A stretch of 64,000 bases of DNA from Colletes latitarsis (taxonomy: Eukaryota; Arthropoda; Insecta; Hymenoptera; Colletidae), in the NCBI RefSeq assembly GCF_051014445.1, contig NW_027488379.1, positions 186,001-250,000 on the forward strand, written 5' to 3'. A program made the position numbers and the translations under genes. Shown here piece after piece: positions 1-11,040 of the stretch. The first letter of the stretch is position 1, and each line of letters starts with the position of its first letter. A model generated the notes under the pieces. The model made no database searches, was not told the origin of the DNA, and was given only the letters and a program-made list of their open reading frames with translations.

Positions 1-176
1 GCTTTTTCTGGATTGCATCACATAGTAATGTGGTACCACACTGAAACAGTCGATTAAACCTGGTTTCGCTCAATATTTTAGAGGATAACGCATGTAAGGT
101 CTAGGTTAGGTCTGGGATTTGCTCTCATCAGGCTCATTCTTTCGCATATTTCTCATACTAGATGGCTAGATCCTGG
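1..176 (+). repeat. Reference monomer, subfamily I (type with ACTAGATGGCTAG end)
   Basis: This is a complete 176-bp unit as phased by the window start; 73 of 176 bases are G or C. In order it holds a short T run (3-7), the KpnI dyad TGTGGTACCACA (30-41), GAAACAGTCGATTAAACC (43-60), an AT-rich core CAATATTTTAGAGGATAACG (71-90), a doubled TAGGTCTAGG/TTAGGTCTGG element (96-116), CTCATCAGG, TTTCGCATATTTCTCATAC and GATCCTGG. The same type recurs as the dominant monomer at 4,275-4,802 and singly at many other places, for example 2,513, 10,260 and 14,305. Monomer phase is arbitrary. Confidence 0.93.
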
Positions 177-207
177 GCTTTTTCTGGATTGCATCACATA
201 GTAATGT

Positions 208-255
208 GGTACCACGGATCCTGGATTTTTTCTGGTTTGGATCACGTAGTAATGT
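208..255 (+). repeat. Truncated 48-bp satellite monomer (128 bp missing)
   Basis: The GGTACC at 208 is followed by the equivalent GGGACC only 48 bp later at 256, so this unit lacks 128 bp. A GTACCAC from a type-1 monomer (209-215) is joined directly to GGATCCTGGATTTTTTCTGG of a different type. From 216 onward the sequence matches the block starting at 11,656, where the usual TTGTTGAAC precedes GGATCC. The only shared bases at the join are AC, a two-base microhomology. This is the only large out-of-register deletion I found in the window. Confidence 0.9.
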
Positions 256-2430
256 GGGACCACACTGAAACAGTCAATTAAACCTGGTTTCGATCAATAT
301 TTTAGAGAATAATTCATGTTAGGTCTAGGTTAGGTCTGGGATTTGCTCTCATCAGGCACATTCTTTCGCATATTTCTCAAACTTGATGGCTGGATCCTGG
401 GCTTTTTCTGGATTGTATCACGTAGTAATGTGGTACCACACTGAAACTTTCAATTAAACCAGGTCTTGATAAATATTTTAGAGGCTAACGCATGTTAGGT
501 CTGGGTTAGGTCTAGGATTTGCCCTCATCAGGCTCATACTTTCGCATATTTCTCATACTTCATGGCTAGATCCTGGGCTTTTTCTGGATTGCATCACGTA
601 GTAAAGTGGTACCACACTGAAACATTCAATGAAACCTGGTCTGGATATATATTTTAGAGGTTAACGCATCTTAGGTCTGGGTTAGGTCTACGATTTGCCC
701 TCATCAGGCTCACAGTTTAGCGTTTTTCACATACTTGTTGAACAGATCCTGGGTTTTTTCTGGTTTGGATCACGAAGTAATGTGGTACGACACTGAAACA
801 GTCCATTAAACCTGGTTTCGCTCAATATTTTAGAGGATAACGCATGTAAGGTCTAGGTTAGGTCTGGGATTTTCACTCATCAGACTCATACTTTCGCATT
901 CTTCACATTCTTGGTGAACGGATCCTGGGTTTTTTCTGGTTTGGATCACGTAGTAATGTGGTACCACACTGAAACAGTCGATTAAACCTGGTTTCGATCA
1001 ATATTTTAGAGGATAACGCAAGTTAGGTCTGGGATAGGTCAAGGATTTGCTCTCATCAGGCTCATTCTTTCGCATATTTCTCATACTTCATGGCTAGATC
1101 CTGGGCTGTTTCTGGATTGTATCACGTAGTAATGTGGTACCACGCTGAAACAGTCAACTAAACCTGGTTTCGATCAATATTTTAGAGGATAACGCAAGTT
1201 AGGTCTGGGATAGGTCTAGGATTTGCCCTCATCAGGCTCTTACTTTCGCATATTTCTCATACTTCATGGCTAGATCCTGGTCTATTTCTGGATTGGATCA
1301 CGTAGTAAAGTGGTACCACACTGAAACATTCAATGAAACCTGGTCTGGATAAATATTTTAGAGGATAACGCATCTTAGGTCTGGGTTAGGTCTAAGATTT
1401 GCCCTCATCAGGCTCACAGTTTCGCGTTTTTCACATACTTGTTGAACCGATCCTGGGTTTTTTCTGGTTTGGATCACGACGTAGTGTGGTACCACACTGA
1501 AACAGTCCATTAAACCTGGTTTCGCTCAATATTTTAGAGGATAACGCATGTTAGGTCTAGGTTAGGTCTGGGGTTTGCTCTCATCAGGCTCATTCTTTCG
1601 CATATTTCTCATACTTCATGGCTAGATCCTGGGCTGTTTCTGGATTGCATCACGTAGTAATGTAGTACCACACTGAAACAGTCAATGAAACCTGGTTTCC
1701 ATCAATATTTTAGAGGACAACGCATGTTAGGTCTAGGTTAGCCATGGGAATTACACTCATCAGACTCATACTTTCGCATTCTTCACATACTTGTTGAACT
1801 GATCCTGGGTTTTTTCTGGTTTGGATCACGTAGTATTGTGGTACCACACTGAAACAGTCAATGAAACCTGGTTTCGATCAATATTTCAGAGGACAACGCA
1901 TGTTAGGTCTAGATTAGCCATGGGAATTACACTCATCAGACTCATACTTTCGCATTCTTCACATACTTGTTGAACGGATCCTGGGTTTTTTCTGGTTTGG
2001 ATCACGTAGTAATGTGGTACCACACTGAAACGGTCAATCAAACCTGGTATCGATCAATATTTTAGAACATAACGCAAGTTAGGTCTGGGATAGGTCTGGG
2101 ATTTGCCCTCATCAGGCTCATACTTTCGCGTTTTTCACATACTTGTTGTACAGATCCTGGGTTTTTTCTGGTTTGGGTCACGTAGTAGTGTGATACCACA
2201 CTGAAACAGTCGATTAAACCTGGTTTCGATCAATATTTTAGAGGATAACGAATGTTAGGTCTGGGATAGGTCTGGGATTCTCACTCATCAGACTCATACT
2301 TTCGCATTCTTCTCATACTTGTTGAACTGATCCTGGGTTTTTTCTGGTTTGGATCACATAATAATGTGGTACCACACTGAAACAGTCGATAAAACCTGGT
2401 TTCGATCAATATTTTAGAGGATAACGCATG
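216..2430 (+). repeat. Recurring mosaic cassette E, copy 1
   Basis: This stretch matches 11,656-13,870. The offset is 11,440 bp (65 monomers) at both ends, but 11,264 in the middle, because copy 1 has one extra monomer near 850-1,030 and the other copy has one extra near 13,513-13,690. Diagnostic shared variants include CAGGCACATTC (353), TTTCGCGTTTTTCAC after CTCACAG (1,413), TCTGGGGTTTGC, AGCCATGGGAATT and GGTATCGATC. Ends are judged by eye. Confidence 0.75.
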
Positions 2431-2689
2431 TTAGGTCTAGGTTAGGTCTGGGATTTGCTCTCATCAGGCTCATTCTTTCGCATATTTCTCATACTAGATG
2501 GCTAGATCCTGGGCTTTTTCTGGATTGCATCACATAGTAATGTGGTACCACACCGAAACAGTCGATTAAACCTGGTTTCGCTCAATATTTTAGAGGATAA
2601 CGCATGTAAGGTCTAGGTTAGGTCTGGGATTTGCTCTCATCAGGTTCATTCTTTCACATATTTCTCATACTTGATGGCTAGATCCTGGG

Positions 2690-3300
2690 TTTTTTCTCGT
2701 TTGGATCACGTAGTAATGTGGTACCACACTGAAACAGTCAATGATACCTGGTTTCCATCAATATTTTAGAGGACAACGCAAGTTAGGTCTAGGTAAGGCC
2801 TGAGATTTTCACTGATCGGACTCATACTTTCGCATTTTACACATTCTTGTTGAACGGATCCTGGGTTTTTTCTGGTTTGGATCACGTAGTAATGTGGTAC
2901 CACACTGAAACGGTCATTCAAACCTGGTTTCGATCAGTATTTTAGAGGATAACGCAAGTTAGGCCTGGGATTGGTCTGGGATTTGCCCTCATCAGGCTCA
3001 TACTTTCGCGTTTTTCACATTCCTGTTGTACAGATCCTGGGTTTTTTCTGGTTTGGGTCACGTAGTAGTGTGATACCACACTGAAACAGTCGATTAAACC
3101 TGGTTTCGATCAATATTTTAGAGGATAACGCATGTTAGGTCTAGGTCAGCCCTGGGAATTACACTCATCAGACTCATACTTTCGCATTCTTCACATACTT
3201 GTTGAACTGATCCTGGGTTTTTTCTGGTTTGGATCACGTAGTAATGTGGTACCACACTGAAACAGTCGATTAAACCTGGTTTCGATCAATATTTTAGAGG
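2690..3300 (+). repeat. Recurring cassette F, copy 1
   Basis: This 3.5-monomer cassette is marked by TTTTTTCTCGTTTGGATC, CAATGATACCTGG (2,741), AAGGCCTGAGATT, ACGGTCATTCAAACC, CATTCCTGTTGTACAG and GTGTGATACC in that order. The same order of variants reappears near 5,490, 10,430 and 14,470. The AATGATACC variant is a specific tag, because later arrays carry AATGAAACC at this place. Confidence 0.75.
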
Positions 3301-4274
3301 ATAACGAATGTTAGGTCTGGGATAGGTCTGGGATTCTCACTCATCAGACTCATACTTTCGCATTCTTCTCATACTTGTTGAACTGATCCTGGGTTTTTTC
3401 TGGTTTGGATCACGTAGTATTGTGGTACCACACTGAAACAGTCAATGAAACCTGGTTTCCATCAATATTTTAGAGGACAACGCATGTTAGGTCTAGGTTA
3501 GGCCTGGGATTTTCACTCATCAGACTCATACTTTCGCATTCTTCACATACTTGTTGTACTGATCCTGGGTTTTTTCTGGTTTGGATCACGTAGTATTGTG
3601 GTACCACACTGAATCAGTCAATGAAACCTGGTTACCATCAATATTTTAGAGGACAACGCATGTTAGGTCTAGGTTAGGCCTGGGATTTTCACTCATCAGA
3701 CTCATACTTTCGCATTCTTCTCATACTTGTTGAACTGATCCTGGGTTTTTTCTGGTTTGGATCACATAATAATGTGGTACCACACTGAAACAGTCGATTA
3801 AACCTGGTTTCGATCAATATTTTAGAGGATAACGCATGTTAGGTCTGGGATAGGTCTAGGATTTGACCTCATCAGACTCATACTTTCGCACACTTCACAT
3901 ACTCCTTGAACAGATCCTGGGTTTTTTCTGGTTTGGATCACGTTGTAATGTGTCCGACCACACTGATACATTCACTGAAACCTGGTCTGGATAAATATTT
4001 TAGAGGATAACGCATCTTAGGTCTGGGTTAGGTCTAAGATTTGCCCTCATCAGGCTCACAGTTTAGCGTTTTTCACATACGTGTTGAACAGATCCTGGGT
4101 TTTTTCTGGTTTGGATCACAAAGTAGTGTGGTACCACACTGAAACAGTCCATTAAACCTGGTTTCGCTCAATATTTTAGAGGATAACGCATGTTAGGTCT
4201 AGGTTAGGTCTGGGATTTGCTCTCATCAGGCTCATACTTTCGCATATTTCTCATACTAGATGGCTAGATCCTGG
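3301..4274 (+). repeat. Mosaic subfamily I monomers, no clear block boundary
   Basis: This run contains consecutive monomers of several types: GAATGTTAGGTC with GATTCTCACTC, pairs with CCATCAATATTTTAGAGGAC, one GATTTGACCTC/CACACTTCACATACTCC type, and a CTCACAGTTTAGCG type. It parallels parts of 13,680-14,270, but with several additional monomers. Nothing other than satellite is present. Confidence 0.7.
4125..4140. other. 16-bp perfect dyad around the KpnI core (example copy)
   Basis: AGTGTGGTACCACACT reads the same on both strands. Most monomers carry AATGTGGTACCACACT, which keeps a perfect 12-bp inner palindrome (TGTGGTACCACA). The full 16-bp form occurs in monomers with GAAGTAGTGTGG, for example here, near 10,110, 14,155, 20,996-21,040 and 50,430. 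Two subtypes break the centre: GTGATACC (after GTTTGGGTCACGTAGTAG) and GTGGGACC. Short dyads in centromeric satellites are known to favour non-B DNA; a protein-binding role is speculation. Confidence 0.85.
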
Positions 4275-4802
4275 GCTTTTTCTGGATTGCATCACATAGT
4301 AATGTGGTACCACACTGAAACAGTCGATTAAACCTGGTTTCGCTCAATATTTTAGAGGATAACGCATGTAAGGTCTAGGTTAGGTCTGGGATTTGCTCTC
4401 ATCAGGTTCATTCTTTCGCATATTTCTCATACTAGATGGCTAGATCCTGGGCTTTTTCTGGATTGCATCACATAGTAATGTGGTACCACACTGAAACAGT
4501 CGATTAAACCTGGTTTCGCTCAATATTTTAGAGGATAACGCATGTAAGGTCTAGGTTAGGTCTGGGATTTGCTCTCATCAGGCTCATTCTTTCGCATATT
4601 TCTCATACTAGATGGCTAGATCCTGGGCTTTTTCTGGATTGCATCACATAGTAATGTGGTACCACACTGAAACAGTCGATTAAACCTGGTTTCGCTCAAT
4701 ATTTTAGAGAATAACGCTTGTTAGGTCTAGGTTAGGCCTGGGATTTTCACTCATCAGACTCATACTTTCGCATTCTTCACATACTTGTTGAACGGATCCT
4801 GG
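4275..4802 (+). repeat. Local run of near-identical single monomers
   Basis: GCTTTTTCTGGATTGCATC starts at 4,275, 4,451 and 4,627, exactly 176 bp apart, and these monomers share CATGTAAGGTCTAGG and ACTAGATGGCTAG. Here the period of near-identity is one monomer, whereas most of the window repeats only at multi-monomer spacings. This suggests a recent expansion of a single unit. Confidence 0.8.
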
Positions 4803-5489
4803 GTTTTTTCTGATTTGGATCACGTAGTAATGTGGTACCACACTGAAACAGTCAATGAAACCTGGTTTCCATCAATATTTTAGAGGACAACGCATGTTAG
4901 GTCTAGGTTAGGCCTGGGATTTTCACTCATCAGACTCATACTTTCGCATTCTTCACATACTTGTTGAACTGATCCTGGGTTTTTTCTGGTTTGGATCACG
5001 TAGTATTGTGGTACCACACTGAAACAGTCAATGAAACCTGGTTACCATCAATATTTTAGAGGACAACGCATGTTAGGTCTAGGTTAGGCCTAGGATTTTC
5101 ACTCATCAGACTCATACTTTCGCATTCTTCACATACTTGTTGAACGGATCCTGGGTTTTTTCTGGTTTGGATCACGTAGTAATGTGGTACCACACTGAAG
5201 CAGTCAATGAAACCTGGTTTCCATCAATATTTTAGAGGACAACGCATGTTAGGTCTAGGTTAGGTCTAGGATTTGACCTCATCAGACTCATACTTTCGCA
5301 CACTTCACATACTCCTTGAACAGATCCTGGGTTTTTTCTGGTTTGGATCACGTAGTAATGTGGGACCACACTGAAACATTCAATGAAACCTGGTCTGGAT
5401 AAATATTTTAGAGGATAACGCATCTTAGGTCTGGGTTAGGTCTAAGATTTGCCCTCATCAGGCTCACAGTTTAGCGTTTTTCACATACT
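4803..5489 (+). repeat. Mosaic subfamily I monomers, mostly CCATCAATATTTTAGAGGAC type
   Basis: Several consecutive monomers share GATTTTCACTCATCAGACTC and GTCAATGAAACCTGGTTNCC. They are followed by a CACACTTCACATACTCC monomer and a CTCACAGTTTAGCG monomer. A 63-codon minus-strand frame here (5,232-5,423) recurs with few changes at 13,854-14,045 because the underlying monomers do; it has no coding support. Confidence 0.7.
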
Positions 5490-6120
5490 TGTTGAACGGA
5501 TCCTGGGTTTTTTCTCGTTTGGATCACGTAGTAATGTGGTACCACACTGAAACAGTCAATGATACCTGGTTTCCATCAATATATTAGAGGACAACGCAAG
5601 TTAGGTCTAGGTAAGGCCTGAGATTTACACTGATCGGACTCATACTTTCGCATTTTACACATTCTTGTTCAACGGATCCTGGGTTTTTTCTGGTTTGGAT
5701 CACGTAGTAATGTGGTACCACACTGAAACGGTCATTCAAACCTGGTTTCGATCAGTATTTTAGAGGATAACGCAAGTTAGGCCTGGGATTGGTCTGGGAT
5801 TTTCCCTCATCAGGCTCATACTTTCGCATTCTTCTCATACTTGTTAAACTGATCCTGGGTTTTTTCTGGTTTGGATCACGTAGTAATGTGGTACCACACT
5901 GAAACAGTCGATTAAACCTGGTTTCGATCAATATTTTAGAGGATAACGCATGTTAGGTCTAGGTCAGCCCTGGGAATTACACTCATCAGACTCATACTTT
6001 CGCATTCTTCACATACTTGTTGAACTGATCCTGGGTTTTTCTGGTTTGGATCACGTAGTAATGTGGTACCACACTGAAACAGTCGATTAAACCTGGTTTC
6101 GATCAATATTTTAGAGGATA
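5490..6120 (+). repeat. Recurring cassette F, copy 2 (internally shortened)
   Basis: This copy carries AATGATACC (5,559), AAGGCCTGAGATT and ACGGTCATTCAAACC like the other F copies. Near 5,827 it switches to CATTCTTCTCATACTTGTTAAAC instead of CATTCCTGTTGTACAG, so the GTGTGATACC monomer is missing. It rejoins the common order at GTCTAGGTCAGCCC (near 5,958). Confidence 0.7.
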
Positions 6121-8569
6121 ACGCATGTTAAGTCTAGGTTAGGTCTGGGATTTTCACTTATCAGACTCATACTTTCGCATTCTTCACATACTTGTTGAAC
6201 GGATCCTGGGTTTTTTCTGGTTTGGATCACGTAGTAATGTGGTACCACACTGAAACAGTCGATTAAACCTGGTTTCAATCAATATTTTTGAGGATAACGC
6301 AAGTTAGGTCTGGGATAGGTCTAGGATTTGACCTCATCAGACTCATACTTTCGCATTCTTCACATACTTGTTGAACGGATCCTGGGTTTTTTCTGGTTTG
6401 GATCACGTAGTAATGTGGTACCACACTGAAACAGTCGATTAAACCTGGTTTCAATCAATATTTTTGAGGATAACGCAAGTTAGGTCTGGGATAGGTCTGG
6501 GATTCTCACTCATCAGACTCATACCTTCGCATTCTTCTCATACTTGTTGAACTGATCCTGGGCTTTTTCTGGATTGCATCACATAGTAATGTGGTACCAC
6601 ACTGAAACAGTCGATTAAACCCGGTTTCGCTCAATATTTTAGAGGATAACGCATGTAAGGTCTAGGTTAGGTCTGGGATTTGCTCTCATCAGGTTCATTC
6701 TTTCGCATATTTCTCATACTTGATGGCTAGATCCTGGGTTTTTTCTCGTTTAGGTCACGTAGTAGTGTGATACCACACTGATACAGTCGATTAAACCTGG
6801 TTTCGATCAATATTTTAGAGGATAACGCATGTTAGGTCTAGGTCAGCCCTGGGAATTACACTCATCAGACTCATACTTTCGCATTCTTCACATACTTGTT
6901 GAACTGATCCTGGGTTTTTTCTGGTTTGGATCACGTAGTAATGTGGCACCACACTGAAACAGTCGATTAGCCTGGTTTCAATCAATATTTTTGAGGATAA
7001 CGCAAGTTAGGTCTGGGATAGGTCTGGGATTTGACCTCATCAGACTCATACTTTCGCACACTTCACATACTCCTTGAACAGATCCTGGGCTATTTCTGGA
7101 TTGGATCACGTAGTAAAGTGGTACCACACTGAAACAGTCAATGAAACCTGGTTTCCATCAATATTTTAGAGGACAACGCATGTTAGGTCTAGGTTAGGCC
7201 TGGGATTTTCACTCATCAGACTCATACTTTCGCATTCTTCACATACATGTTGAACGGATCCTGGGTTTTTTCTGGTTTTGATCACGTAGTAATGTGGTAC
7301 CACACTGAAACATTCAATTAAACCTGGTTTCCATCAATATTTTAGAGGACAACGCAAGTTATGTCTAGGTAAGGCCTGAGATTTTCACTGATCAGACTCA
7401 TACTTTCGCATTCTTCACATACATGTTGAACGGATCCTGGGTTTTTTCTGGTTTTGATCACGTAGTAATGTGGTACCACACTGAAACATTCAATTAAACC
7501 TGGTCTTGATAAATATTTTAGAGAATAACGCATGTTAGGTCTGGGTTAGGTCTAGGATTTGCCCTTATCAGGCTCATACTTTCGCATATTTCTCATACTT
7601 CATGGCTAGATCCTGGGCTGTTTCTGTATTGGATCACGTAGTAATGTGGTACCTCGCTGAAACTGTCAATTAAACCTGGTTTCGATCAATATTTTAGAGG
7701 ATAACGCAAGTTAAGTCTGGGATAGGTCTGGGATTTGACCTCATCAGACTCATACTTTCGCGTTTTTCACATACTTGTTGAACAGATCCTCGGTTTTTTC
7801 TGGTTTGGATCACGTAGTAATGTGGGACCACACTGAAACAGTCAAATAAACCTGGTTTTGATCAATATTTTAGAGAATAATTCATGTTAGGTCTTGGTTA
7901 GGTCAGTGATTTGCTCCCATCAGGCTCATTCTTTCGCATATTTCTCATACTTGATGGCTAGATCCTGGGCTTTTTCTGGATTACATCACGTAAAAATGAA
8001 GTACAACACTGAAACAGTCAATTAAACCCGGTTTCGATCAATATTTTAGAGAATAATTCATGTTAGGTCTAGGTTAGGTCTGGGATTTTCTCTCATCAGG
8101 CTCATTCTTTCGCATATGTCTCATACATGTTGAACAGATCCTGGGTTGTTTCTGGTTTGGATCACGTAGTAATGTGGGACCACACTGAAACAGTCGATTA
8201 AACCTGGTTTCGCTCAATATTTTAGAGGATAACGAATGTTAGGTCTGGGATAGGTCTAGGATTCTCACTCATCAGACTCATACTTTCGCATTCTTCACAT
8301 ACTTGTTGAACGGATCCTGGATTTTTTTCTGGTTTGGATCACGTAGTAATGTGGGACCACACTGAAACAGTCGATTAAACCTGGTTTCGATCAATATTTT
8401 AGAGGATAACACATGTAAGGTCTAGGTTAGGTCTGGGATTTGCTCTCATCAGGTTCATTCTTTCGCATATTTCTCATACTTCATGGCTAGATCCTGGGCT
8501 GTTTCTGGATTGTATCACGTAGTAATGTGGTACTACGCTGTAACAGTCGATTAAACCTGGTTTCTATCA
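6121..8569 (+). repeat. Mosaic subfamily I monomers
   Basis: These monomers are of mixed type with many private variants, such as TACATGTTGAAC (7,250-7,430), TACAACAC (7,990), GTACCTCGC (near 7,650) and GTACTACGC (8,530). The number of private variants is higher than in the 22-54 kb blocks, so this part looks older or less homogenised. No gene or foreign element is present. Confidence 0.7.
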
Positions 8570-9990
8570 ATATTTTAGAGAATAATTCATGTTAGGTCTA
8601 GGTTAGGTCTGGGATTTGGTCTCATCAGGCACATTCTTTCGCATATTTCTCAAACTTGATGGCTAGATCCTGGGCTTTTTCTGGATTGTATCACGTAGTA
8701 ATGTGGTACCACACTGAAACTTTCAATTAAACCAGGTCTTGATAAATATTTTAGAGGCTAACGCATGTTAGGTCTGGGTTAGGTCTAGGATTTGCCCTCA
8801 TCAGGCTCATATTTTCGCATATTTCTCATACTTCATGGCTAGATCCTGGGCTTTTTCTGGATTGCATCACGTAGTAAAGTGGTACCACACTGAAACATTC
8901 AATGAAACCTGGTCTGGATATATATTTTAGAGGTTAACGCATCTTAGGTCTGGGTTAGGTCTACGATTTGCCCTCATCAGGCTCACAGTTTAGCGTTTTT
9001 CACATACTTGTTGAACAGATCCTGGATTTTTTCAGGTTTGGATCACGAAGTAATGTGGTACCACACTGAAACAGTCCATTAAACCTGGTTTCGCTCAATA
9101 TTTTAGAGGATAACGCATGTAAGGTCTAGGTTAGGTCTGGGATTTTCACTCATCAGACTCATACTTTCGCATTCTTCACATTCTTGTTGAACGGATCCTG
9201 GGTTTTTTCTGGTTTGGATCACGTAGTAATGTGGGACCACACTGAAACAGTCAATTAAACCTGGTTTCGCTCAATATTTTAGAGGATAACGCATGTTAGG
9301 TCTAGGTTAGGTCTGGGGTTTGCTCTCATCAGGCTCATTCTTTCGCATATTTCTCATACTTCATGGCTAGATCCTGGGCTGTTTCTGGATTGCATCACGT
9401 AGTAATGTAGTACCACACTGAAACAGTCAATGAAACCTGGTTTCCATCAATATTTTAGAGGACAACGCATGTTAGGTCTAGGTTAGCCATGGGAATTACA
9501 CTCATCAGACTCATACTTTCGCATTCTTCACATACTTGTTGAACGGATCCTGGGTTTTTTCTGGTTTGGATCACGTAGTAATGTGGTACCACACTGAAAC
9601 GGTCAATCAAACCTGGTATCGATCAATATTATAGAGGATAACGCAAGTTAGGTCTGGGATAGGTCTGGGATTTGCCCTCATCAGGCTCATACTTTCGCGT
9701 TTTTCACATACTTGTTGTACAGATCCTGGGTTTTTTCTGGTTTGGGTCACGTAGTAGTGTGATACCACACTGAAACAGTCGATTAAACCTGGTTTCGATC
9801 AATATTTTAGAGGATAACGCATGTTAGGTCTAGGTCAGCCCTGGGAATTACACTCATCAGACTCATACTTTCGCATTCTTCACATACTTTTTGAACTGAT
9901 CCTGGGTTTTTTCTGGTTTGGATCACGTAGTAATGTGGTACCACACTGAAACAGTCGATTAAACCTGGTTTCGATCAATATTTTAGAGGA
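8570..9990 (+). repeat. Recurring mosaic cassette E, shortened copy
   Basis: CAGGCACATTC lies at 8,626, which is 3,167 bp (18 monomers minus one base) before the matching site at 11,793. The rare variants TTTTTTCAGGTTTGG (near 9,030 and 12,190) and ATATTATAGAGG (9,626 and 13,321) are shared only with the 11.7-13.5 kb copy, marking a close relationship. This copy skips several monomers near 9,250, where the offset moves from 3,167 to 3,519. Confidence 0.75.
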
Positions 9991-10429
9991 TAACGCATGT
10001 TAGGTCTGGGATAGGTCTAGGATTTGACCTCATCAGACTCATACTTTCGCACACTTCACATACTCCTTGAACAGATCCTGGGTTTTTTCTGGTTTGGATC
10101 ACGAAGTAGTGTGGTACCACACTGAAACAGTCCATTAAACCTGGGTTCGCTCAATATTTTAGAGGATAACGCATGTTAGGTCTAGGTTAGGTCTGGGATT
10201 TGCTCTCATCAGGCTCATTCTTTCGCATATTTCTCATACTAGATGGCTAGATCCTGGGCATTTTCTGGATTGCAACACATAGTAATGTGGTACCACACTG
10301 AAACAGTCGATTAAACCTGGTTTCGCTCAATATTTTAGAGGATAACGCATGTAAGGTCTAGGTTAGGTCTGGGATTTGCTCTCATCAGGTTCATTCTTTC
10401 ACATATTTCTCATACTTGATGGCTAGATC

Positions 10430-11040
10430 CTGGGTTTTTTCTCGTTTGGATCACGTAGTAATGTGGTACCACACTGAAACAGCCAATGATACCTGGTTTC
10501 CATCAATATTTTGGAGGACAACGCAAGTTAGGTCTAGGTAAGGCCTGAGATTTTCACTGATCGGACTCATACTTTCGCATTTTACACATTCTTGTGAACG
10601 GATCCTGGGTTTTTTCTGGTTTGGATCACGTAGTAATGTGGTACCACACTGAAACGGTCATTCAAACCTGGTTTCGATCAGTATTTTAGAGGATAACGCA
10701 AGTTAGGCCTGGGATTGGTCTGGGATTTGCCCTCATCTGGCTCATACTTTCGCGTTTTTCACATTCCTGTTGTACAGATCCTGGGGTTTTTCTGGTTTGG
10801 GTCACGTAGTAGTGTGATACCACACTGAAACAGTCGATTAAACCTGGTTTCGATCAATATTTTAGCGGATAACGCATGTTAGGTCTAGGTCAGCCCTGGG
10901 AATTACACTCATCAGACTCATACTTTCGCATTCTTCACATACTTGTTGAACTGATCCTGGGTTTTTCTGGTTTGGATCACGTAGTAATGTGGTACCACAC
11001 TGAAACAGTCGATTAAACCTGGTTTCGATCAATATTTTAG
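10430..11040 (+). repeat. Recurring cassette F, copy 3
   Basis: It carries CAGCCAATGATACC (10,482) and a five-T GGGTTTTTCTGG, both shared with the copy at 14,470. It also has private one-base changes such as CTTGTGAAC (near 10,594) and TTTAGCGG (near 10,861). Confidence 0.75.

Noticed and set aside
60..80. RNA polymerase III B-box-like GTTTCGATCAA, suggesting a SINE or tRNA origin
   Set aside because: The match to the B-box consensus is imperfect and I find no A box upstream at a suitable distance, and no tRNA fold.
90..120. Telomere-like TTAGG motifs in TTAGGTCTGGGTTAGG
   Set aside because: TTAGG is never in uninterrupted tandem; it is part of an 11-bp internal pair in each monomer.
2160..2180. 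T runs after CCTGGG as terminators
   Set aside because: They occur once per monomer without a preceding hairpin or any gene to terminate.
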